Assembly: GCA_949346185.1 (NCBI GenBank)
Contig: CASGVX010000082.1
Location: forward strand, 1-8,389
Direction: 5' to 3'
Length of the DNA stretch: 8,389 nucleotides
From: an uncultured Lachnospiraceae bacterium
GTDB taxonomy: Bacteria > Bacillota > Clostridia > Lachnospirales > Lachnospiraceae
Shown piece by piece: positions 6,177 to 8,389 of this stretch (its first letter is position 1; each line of letters opens with the position of its first letter). Position numbers and translations under genes: made by a program. The notes beneath the pieces were generated by a model. It was not told where the DNA came from. It searched no databases and was given only the letters and a program-made list of their open reading frames with translations.

Positions 6177-8389
6177 ATGGAAAAATTATTATTGGAGACA
6201 TTTGAAGGACTTTCTCTGACGGACCGTCAGAAGAAGGTCTTTTCCAAAGTATTCGTAAAAAGGGTGCTCATATCCAAGCAGGCGGGAAGGGTGACGGTGT
6301 ATCTGGAGAGCGACCATATCATTCCTTTTCGGGAGATTGGCCTGTTGGAGTATGCCCTTGGGCAAGAATTTGCAAGGATGAAGTTTTCTGCGGCTGTGCG
6401 GGAGCATTTCACGCTGCCTGGCAGCTATACGCCGGAGGCATTTTGGAGAGAGTATTCGGAGAGCATTTTGCTGCTGCTAAAGGAGAAGAATGTTCTTCTT
6501 TTTAATATGCTGTACCGGGGGGAGGTATCTATTGAGGGGAATCTGATGCGCATTGCCTGTGAGGATGATATGTTGTTTCGTGCTAGGGAACAGGAGTTAA
6601 AAGAGTACATACAGGAGATTTTTAGAAGCAAGGCGGATTTTGCAATAGAGATGGCAGTTTCCTTTTCTCTGGAGAGCCAGTCCAGGGAGCCGGAGGGTTA
6701 CGAGGTGTTTCGGAGGAATGAGCAGGGATATTACACTAGCAGCCGGGTGAAGAATCTGTATGAGAAAGCTTCCATGTCTCCGGAGGAGTATGCCGCACTT
6801 CCGGGAAATCAGGACTTGTCTCCTTCGTCCCGCACAGATTCCATTCCGGGCGCTGGCTGCGCAGAGGGGGCGGGGCAGGGAGATGGGCATGTCTTTTCCA
6901 GGATGGGATATGAACAACAGGCTTCCGGAGGCGGGGGGGATAGAATGGGGGATTCTTTCGTGCCTTCGGGAGAGGCAAATGGAGCCATGATGGGATTCGA
7001 CGCGCCTTCGGGAGAGGCAAATGGAGCCATGATGGGCTTCGATGCGCCTTCGGGAGAGGCAAATGGAGCCATGATGGGCTTCGACGTGCCTTCGGGAGAG
7101 GCAAATGGAGCCATGATGGGCTTTGACGTGCCACTTGGGGGAAATGTCCCTGAAATGACTGCGCCGGCGCCCAAGCCGGGACAGGTTGCCAAGGCTAGAG
7201 GGGACTCTGCCAGGAAGAAGGAAAAAGAGGCCTCTTCCGGGAAAAACTATGGGGACAAGTCTCGGAGCCAGGGGAAGAAGGGGTTTTACAAAAAGAGTGG
7301 TGGCAAGTGGGGGAAGGGTCCGGCGGATCCGGATTGCTTTTATGGAAGGAACTGCGAGGGGGAAGTGATTAAGATTGCCGATATCCAGGGAGAAGTTCCG
7401 GAGGCTGTCATCGAGGGCATGGTGCTTTCTGTGGAGGAGCGGGAAATCAGGAATGAGAAAGTGATTTATATGTTCAACCTGTCTGATTTCACCGATTCGA
7501 TTATGGCAAAAATATTTCTTGAAAAAGAAGAACTGGAACTGATGCGGGAGAATGTGAAAAAGGGCTCTTTTATCAAGATTAAGGGAAATCCCATGTACGA
7601 TACCTACAGCCGGGAGATTACCATGGGATCCATCAAGGGCATGAAGCCCGGGGTGGATACCCGGGTGAAGCGGATGGACGCCTATGAGGGGAAGAAGCGG
7701 GTAGAGCTCCACGCCCATACCCAGATGAGCGAGATGGATTCCGTGGTGCCGGTGCGGGATTTTGTGAAGACGGCGAAGGGCTGGGGACATCCGGCTTTGG
7801 CCATCACGGATCACGGTGTGGTGCAGGCCTTTCCGGATGCGGATCACGAGGTCAGCCCGGAGGAGGATTTTAAGATGCTCTATGGGGTGGAGGCCTATCT
7901 GGTGGATGACCTGATTGAGACGGTAAAGAACGGAAAGGGACAGGATTTTCATGACACATTCGTCGTGTTCGACTTGGAGACTACCGGGATTGGCCCGAAG
8001 AGCAATGAAATTATCGAGATTGGAGCCGTCAAGGTGGTAGACGGGGTGATGGGCGACACCTTTAGCGAGTTTGTGAATCCGGAAAGACCCATCCCCTATC
8101 ACATTCAAGAACTGACGGGAATTGATGATTCCATGGTAGCTGGAGCAGAAAATATAGATGCCATCCTGCCCCGGTTCCTATCCTTCTGCCAGGGAGCGGT
8201 GATGGTAGCTCACAATGCCAGCTTCGATATGGGGTTCATAGAGCAGAAAGCCAGGGAGCGGGGAATGGAGACGGACTTTACCGTGATAGATACGGTGTCT
8301 GTGGCCAGAGCACTCTTGCCGGACCTGAAACGATATAAGCTGGACACGGTGGCAAAAGAGCTGCGCATTTCTTTGCAGAACCACCACCG
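6177..8389 (+). CDS. polC: DNA polymerase III alpha subunit, PolC type (3' part missing)
   Basis: PolC is the replicative polymerase of low-GC Gram-positive bacteria and carries its own proofreading exonuclease. The frame is open from the ATG at 6177 to the window end (737 full codons). Residues 1 to about 205 are the PolC N-terminal domain. Residues 206-386 form a low-complexity linker with tandem repeats and a basic tail. The OB fold follows from 394 (EGEVIKIADIQGEV) to about 490. The PHP domain begins near 510 with VELHAHTQMSEMD (His512, His514) and AITDHGVVQAFPDA. As usual for PolC, the DnaQ-like exonuclease is inserted in it: FDLETTG (Asp599, Glu601) and HNASFD (Asp684). The third exonuclease motif is cut off at NHH. 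The rest of PHP and the polymerase core lie outside the window. The visible part is longer than in B. subtilis PolC mainly because of the linker. Confidence 0.96.
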   Translation, partial: MEKLLLETFEGLSLTDRQKKVFSKVFVKRVLISKQAGRVTVYLESDHIIPFREIGLLEYALGQEFARMKFSAAVREHFTLPGSYTPEAFWREYSESILLLLKEKNVLLFNMLYRGEVSIEGNLMRIACEDDMLFRAREQELKEYIQEIFRSKADFAIEMAVSFSLESQSREPEGYEVFRRNEQGYYTSSRVKNLYEKASMSPEEYAALPGNQDLSPSSRTDSIPGAGCAEGAGQGDGHVFSRMGYEQQASGGGGDRMGDSFVPSGEANGAMMGFDAPSGEANGAMMGFDAPSGEANGAMMGFDVPSGEANGAMMGFDVPLGGNVPEMTAPAPKPGQVAKARGDSARKKEKEASSGKNYGDKSRSQGKKGFYKKSGGKWGKGPADPDCFYGRNCEGEVIKIADIQGEVPEAVIEGMVLSVEEREIRNEKVIYMFNLSDFTDSIMAKIFLEKEELELMRENVKKGSFIKIKGNPMYDTYSREITMGSIKGMKPGVDTRVKRMDAYEGKKRVELHAHTQMSEMDSVVPVRDFVKTAKGWGHPALAITDHGVVQAFPDADHEVSPEEDFKMLYGVEAYLVDDLIETVKNGKGQDFHDTFVVFDLETTGIGPKSNEIIEIGAVKVVDGVMGDTFSEFVNPERPIPYHIQELTGIDDSMVAGAENIDAILPRFLSFCQGAVMVAHNASFDMGFIEQKARERGMETDFTVIDTVSVARALLPDLKRYKLDTVAKELRISLQNHH
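6792..7334 (+). other. PolC low-complexity linker (repeats plus basic tail)
   Basis: Residues 206-386 of PolC join the N-terminal domain to the OB fold and look disordered: rich in Gly, Ser, Pro, Ala and Met. In order they hold a Gly/Ser segment containing a run of seven G bases (6933-6939), four 14-residue repeats (263-318), a Pro-rich bridge, and a strongly basic segment (339-381) dominated by Lys, Arg and Gly with the aromatics of GFYKKSGGKWGKG. Known PolC proteins vary in this region. The role here is unknown; a flexible tether that contacts DNA or partners is a reasonable guess. Confidence 0.75.
6963..7130 (+). repeat. Four 42-base tandem repeats inside polC
   Basis: Copies start at 6963, 7005, 7047 and 7089, each coding for PSGEANGAMMGFD followed by Ala (copies 1-2) or Val (copies 3-4). 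The first 32 bases are identical in all four. Differences fall only at unit positions 33, 36, 39 and 41, and only the last changes an amino acid. A degenerate half-unit (MGDSFV) precedes the array and a decayed unit (PLGGNVPEM) follows at 7131. The unit length is a multiple of three, so gain or loss of copies keeps the polC frame. The near-identity implies recent duplication or homogenisation. Confidence 0.95.

Noticed and set aside
6963..7130. Possible CRISPR array
   Set aside because: The units are directly adjacent with no spacers, keep the polC frame, and no cas gene is nearby.
6597..8108. Open frame of 503 codons on the minus strand, with repeated ICLSRR-type peptides
   Set aside because: It lies wholly antisense to polC, whose own frame shows clear PolC domains. 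The peptide repeats are the reverse reading of the 42-base units, and the frame stays open because polC codon use here avoids codons that read as stops on the other strand.

Overview
The window carries seven housekeeping genes, all on the + strand and closely spaced: frr, uppS, cdsA, dxr, rseP, ispG and the 5' part of polC. The organism is most likely a Gram-positive, anaerobic-type Firmicute of the class Clostridia, and Lachnospiraceae fits best. The reasons are the presence of polC (the Gram-positive replicase), the order frr-uppS-cdsA-dxr-rseP-ispG-polC, the MEP isoprenoid pathway, and protein sequences close to clostridial family members. Base composition looks roughly balanced. Family placement is inference from motifs; no database search was possible.

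Layout. Bases 1-70 are a leader with no supported gene. frr (ribosome recycling) ends at 631. It is followed by a 143-base gap with two consecutive RNA hairpins, the first of which resembles a weak terminator or attenuator. uppS (775-1488) runs straight into cdsA (best start 1510). dxr is best started at 2412, not at the upstream GTG, because of its Shine-Dalgarno site and its N-terminal Rossmann motif. A 110-base gap leads to rseP (3689-5050), then ispG (5075-6145) with a very strong Shine-Dalgarno site. polC starts at 6177 and is still open at the window end, where 737 codons are visible.

How the genes fit together. dxr and ispG supply isoprenoid precursors by the MEP route. UppS condenses them into undecaprenyl diphosphate for cell-wall synthesis. 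CdsA makes CDP-diacylglycerol for phospholipids. RseP is a membrane site-2 protease that usually acts in envelope stress signalling. frr and polC add translation and replication functions. The cluster therefore links envelope lipid supply to macromolecular synthesis and is probably largely co-transcribed.

Most of the window is conserved and ordinary. The clearest unusual structure is in PolC: a linker of about 180 residues between its N-terminal domain and its OB fold. It contains four near-identical 42-base tandem repeats (14 residues each) followed by a strongly basic Gly/Lys-rich stretch. I found no undescribed multi-gene system, CRISPR array, transposon or RNA gene.
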